Part shown: positions 5,811 through 6,348 of the stretch, piece after piece
How positions within the stretch are numbered: the first letter of the stretch is position 1
How the letters are laid out: each line of letters begins with the position of its first letter
DNA from: JAICNR01 sp035687725
GTDB lineage: Bacteria > Gemmatimonadota > Gemmatimonadetes > JACCXV01 > JAHWKZ01
Assembly (NCBI GenBank): GCA_035687725.1
Contig: DASRVB010000240.1
Coordinates: forward strand, 1-6,348
Length of the DNA: 6,348 bases
Direction: 5' to 3'
Notes under the pieces: generated by a model
The model's database searches: none
Seen by the model: only the letters and a program-made list of their open reading frames with translations
What the model was told of the DNA's origin: nothing
Made by a program: the position numbers and the translations under genes

Positions 5811-6242
5811 TCAGGTCCCCGACTCTACCGGGTATCCCTTCTCGGACCAGGCGCCGAGGCCGCCCTCGAGGACGATCGCCCTGTCGTATCCGTTGTCTTC
5901 CGCGATTTGCGCCGCCCGGACGCTCAGACCGTCGTCGGGTCACGTGCAGTAGAACACCGCCCACTTGTTGAGCGGGAGGCTCCCCAGCGACTGCTCCACG
6001 TCGTCAGTGGGGATGAGCCGGGCGCCGGCGATCCGCTGCTGCTCGAACGTGAACAGGTTGCGGTTGTCGATGAAGACGACCTCGTCCGAGTGGCCGGCCT
6101 CCATCCAGTCGTGGACGTCCTCGGCGGTGACGAAGGTGACGTCGCGCTCCTCGTCGCGGTGGGTGGCGAGGGGCGCGTTGGGGTCGACTTCGCCGCCACA
6201 GGCGAAGAGAATGGCGATGGCGAGCAGGATGGTCCGTTGCAT
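5811..6242 (-). CDS. Rhodanese-domain lipoprotein with an in-frame TGA at a cysteine position; candidate selenoprotein
   Basis: Read through the TGA at 5940-5942, the frame encodes 143 residues: a lipoprotein signal (residues 1-14, lipobox LFAC, Cys15 lipidated) and one rhodanese domain of about residues 36-141. Seen in order are VTAEDVHDWMEAG, VVFIDNRNLFTF (Asp59 in the usual Asp-x-Arg strand), IAGARLIP, the active-site strand WAVFYC with candidate catalytic Cys99, Thr100, the TGA codon 101, then PDDGLSVRAAQIAEDNGYD and LEGGLGAWSEKGYPVE. Related domains, as I recall, read Tyr-Cys-x-Cys-Pro here, so TGA replaces the second Cys. The role is probably sulfur or redox transfer at the membrane. 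Stopping at TGA would remove the last third of the fold. Selenocysteine insertion, a nonsense mutation and a base-call error all remain possible. The start at 6242 is chosen over 6266 because it gives the lipoprotein signal. No ribosome binding site is visible; a TATATT lies 7 bases upstream. First gene of the operon with the acyl-CoA dehydrogenase. Confidence 0.75.
5899..5939 (-). other. Weak candidate hairpins just 3' of the TGA (bSECIS-like region)
   Basis: Bacterial selenocysteine insertion needs a stem-loop directly after the UGA, inside the coding sequence. Two foldings are visible by eye. The first pairs CCCGACG (5939-5933) with CGTC-C-GGG (5922-5915) around a 10-base loop, with one bulged C. 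The second pairs TCCG (5920-5917) with CGGA (5902-5899), a GG bulge, then CGG with TCG, closing a CGCAAA loop that starts 28 bases after the UGA and has G as its second base. The second fits the usual distance and apical-G rule; the first does not. In DNA this GC-rich, such stems arise easily by chance. Confidence 0.2.
5940..5942 (-). other. In-frame TGA codon at the Cys-x-Cys active-site loop (possible selenocysteine)
   Basis: Codons around the site read TTC TAC TGC ACG TGA CCC GAC GAC, that is Phe-Tyr-Cys-Thr-(TGA)-Pro-Asp-Asp. The frame is the same before and after, so no base is gained or lost. TGA differs from the Cys codons TGC and TGT by one base. Confidence 0.6.
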
Positions 6243-6249
6243 GGGCGGC

Positions 6250-6255
6250 AATATA
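6250..6255 (-). promoter_or_regulatory. Candidate -10 element (TATATT) for the rhodanese operon, leaderless layout
   Basis: TATATT on the minus strand is followed by exactly 7 bases (GCCGCCC) and then the ATG at 6242. Transcription starting the usual 6-8 bases after a -10 hexamer would begin at the start codon itself. There is no Shine-Dalgarno sequence, which agrees with a leaderless mRNA. I see no convincing -35 box. Confidence 0.45.
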
Positions 6256-6257
6256 TC
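6252..6257 (+). promoter_or_regulatory. Candidate -10 element (TATATC) for the Tat-signal gene, leaderless layout
   Basis: TATATC is followed by exactly 7 bases (GTTCCGC) and the ATG at 6265, mirroring the minus-strand element that it overlaps. No Shine-Dalgarno sequence precedes this start either. Overlapping opposed elements imply that only one promoter can be engaged at a time. No clear -35 box. Confidence 0.4.
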
Positions 6258-6264
6258 GTTCCGC

Positions 6265-6348
6265 ATGCCCTCGAACAGCCATTTCGGACTCGCGCGGCCG
6301 CTCCCGCGGCGCCGCTTCCTGCAAGCGGGCGGCGCGGCCGCCGTGCAG
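6265..6348 (+). CDS. N-terminus of a Tat-exported protein, cut by the window edge
   Basis: The 28 codons present start MPSNSHFGLARPLP and then give RRRFLQAGGAAAV. This is a twin-arginine signal: RRxFL at residues 15-19 followed by the start of an Ala/Gly-rich hydrophobic stretch, with a polar n-region of 14 residues. Proteins with this signal are exported folded and are often cofactor-bearing oxidoreductases, but the mature part lies outside the window and no function can be named. The gene diverges from the rhodanese operon with only 22 bases between the two start codons, so they may be co-regulated. The frame is open to the last base. The coding call rests on the quality of the Tat motif and the promoter-like element before the ATG. 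Confidence 0.75.
   Translation, partial: MPSNSHFGLARPLPRRRFLQAGGAAAVQ

Noticed and set aside
5940..5942. Reassignment of TGA to tryptophan or another sense codon in this genome
   Set aside because: TGA is the natural stop of the peptidase, lipoprotein and dehydrogenase genes, including overlap junctions, and Trp is encoded by TGG throughout. The surrounding motif also calls for Cys, not Trp.
5811..5942. Frameshift in the rhodanese gene
   Set aside because: The upstream and downstream rhodanese halves are in the same reading frame, so only a substitution or recoding can explain the TGA.
3503..5971. Very long open frame (822 codons) on the plus strand opposite the acetyltransferase, dehydrogenase and rhodanese genes
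   Set aside because: Same mirror-frame effect. Its translation is Arg-rich with no recognisable fold, while the opposite strand encodes three well-defined families.
5940..6242. A complete 100-residue lipoprotein ending at the TGA
   Set aside because: The remainder of the rhodanese fold is present in the same frame directly after the TGA, so a natural end there would leave an incomplete domain and an unexplained conserved-looking tail.
6243..6266. Longer rhodanese start at 6266 (adds MRNDILPP)
   Set aside because: It would spoil the short lipoprotein signal by adding a charged, Pro-containing extension and would place the TATATT element inside the gene.
1..6348. Mobile elements, CRISPR arrays, tRNA or rRNA genes
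   Set aside because: No transposase-like product, terminal inverted repeats, regularly spaced repeats or tRNA-like cloverleaf was visible, and nearly all bases are accounted for by protein genes.

Overview
This is a gene-dense, high-GC bacterial window with no intergenic stretch over 50 bases, so there is no non-coding region of 300 bases or more to describe. Two predicted lipoproteins, a secreted metallopeptidase and a twin-arginine (Tat) signal point to a free-living bacterium with an elaborate cell envelope. The strong GC bias opens long spurious frames opposite every real gene. The gene content and base composition would suit lineages such as Gemmatimonadota or Acidobacteriota, but nothing here fixes the taxonomy.

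Left part (1-2347, minus strand): a secreted peptidase of the dipeptidyl-peptidase III type (family M49, zinc motif HELAH) is followed, with a 7-base overlap, by a small unrecognised lipoprotein with a Pro/Ala/Gly/Thr-rich tail. A further gene may begin at base 33 through an ATGA overlap, but only 11 codons are in the window. Middle (2395-3468, plus strand): an M20 deacylase of the ArgE / acetylcitrulline-deacetylase type is transcribed divergently from the peptidase. It ends tail to tail with the next block, and an imperfect palindrome spans both stop codons.

Right part (3507-6242, minus strand): an apparent operon runs rhodanese-domain lipoprotein, then a VLCAD/ACAD9-like acyl-CoA dehydrogenase (10-base gap), then a GNAT acetyltransferase (ATGA overlap). 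At the right edge (6265 onward, plus strand) a Tat-targeted protein begins, divergent from the rhodanese and separated from it by only 22 bases.

The most interesting observation is in the rhodanese gene. Its frame contains a TGA codon (5940-5942) exactly where related rhodanese domains, as I recall them, carry the second cysteine of a Tyr-Cys-x-Cys-Pro active-site loop. The frame continues without disruption for 42 more codons of convincing rhodanese sequence, to a stop 10 bases before the next gene. That is the pattern of a selenocysteine codon, although a single TGC/TGT-to-TGA mutation or sequencing error would look identical. A second theme is promoter architecture: both divergent junctions share GGCAATATA, and at the right junction back-to-back -10-like hexamers each sit exactly 7 bases from a start codon, suggesting leaderless mRNAs.
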